Assembly (NCBI GenBank): GCA_031276435.1
Contig: JAISNB010000017.1
Span: forward strand, 1-6,993
Direction of reading: 5' to 3'
Length of the DNA: 6,993 nucleotides
Source: Burkholderiaceae bacterium
Lineage (GTDB): Bacteria > Pseudomonadota > Gammaproteobacteria > Burkholderiales > Burkholderiaceae_C
Under the pieces are notes generated by a model. It made no database searches. It was not told the origin of the DNA and was given only the letters and a program-made list of their open reading frames with translations. The translations under genes were made by a program, and so were the position numbers. The stretch's first letter is position 1. Every line of letters begins with the position of its first letter. Positions 6,860 to 6,993 of this stretch are shown here, piece by piece.

Positions 6860-6884
6860 CCGATAAATTCAGCGTATATAGAAC

Positions 6885-6993
6885 CTACCGCCCAAGCAAC
6901 GCAGCAGTTATGTCCATCTGCTCATGCTCAAAAGCCGCCGCGAAATCCTCCAGTTCCGACGGGCGCAATCCCACTTCCGCGCTGAGCGCGACC
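6885..6993 (-). CDS. 3' end of an unidentified reverse-strand gene (partial)
   Basis: Read on the reverse strand, one frame is open from the window edge to TAG (forward 6885-6887) and gives 35 complete residues. They include VGLRPSELEDFAAAFEHEQ and end DITAALLGR. The peptide looks like a normal amphipathic helical C-terminus, and its codons return to the GC-rich style of the rest of the chromosome. This frame is too short and lacks a start, so the product cannot be named. It converges on the DUF4209 gene with 25 bases between the two stop codons and no hairpin in that gap. Confidence 0.65.
   Translation of the reverse strand, partial: VALSAEVGLRPSELEDFAAAFEHEQMDITAALLGR

Noticed and set aside
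4863..6887. Inverted TAGGTT (4863-4868) / AACCTA (6882-6887) at the two edges of the low-GC gene
   Set aside because: Only six bases match, with no target-site duplication or longer terminal repeat, so it is compatible with chance.

Overview
The window looks like chromosomal DNA of a GC-rich betaproteobacterium, most likely Burkholderiales and probably Comamonadaceae or a close relative. The reasons are the very GC-rich coding style (about 60-65% in lines counted by eye), an oligopeptidase A whose N-terminus (NPLLDFSDLPLFDQIRPEHI) has the wording I associate with that group, and a DUF4124-glutaredoxin protein encoded directly downstream of it. The taxonomic call is inference.

Layout. Bases 2-61 are the 3' end of a forward gene of unknown identity. 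It converges on a reverse-strand pair: oligopeptidase A (prlC, 3149 down to 1068) followed 86 bases later by an exported glutaredoxin-like protein (981 down to 295). The 233-base gap between the converging genes holds a candidate terminator for each strand. Reading away from prlC is a forward pair: a YnfA/UPF0060 four-helix membrane protein (3314-3649) and, 22 bases on, an exported App1/DUF2183-type HAD-like putative phosphatidate phosphatase (3672-4754). After a 254-base leader comes a single forward gene of clearly lower GC (5009-6859) encoding a 616-residue DUF4209 protein with the RNxxxHG signature near its C-terminus. Twenty-five bases past its stop lies the 3' end of a reverse-strand gene running off the window (6885-6993).

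How the genes work together. The first four complete genes look like ordinary chromosomal functions: cytoplasmic peptide turnover, periplasmic thiol-disulfide chemistry, a small membrane transporter-like protein, and exported lipid-phosphate hydrolysis. I see no single pathway joining them beyond probable co-transcription within each pair. The DUF4209 gene is the outlier. It has lower GC, its own leader and ribosome site, no operon partner in view, and a C-terminal motif of the Rx4H type found in HEPN ribonucleases. It is the best candidate for an under-described system, perhaps a single-gene RNA-targeting stress or anti-phage effector. That role is inference; the sequence supports only the domain call and the compositional contrast. 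No tRNA, rRNA, CRISPR array, transposase or integrase was seen.
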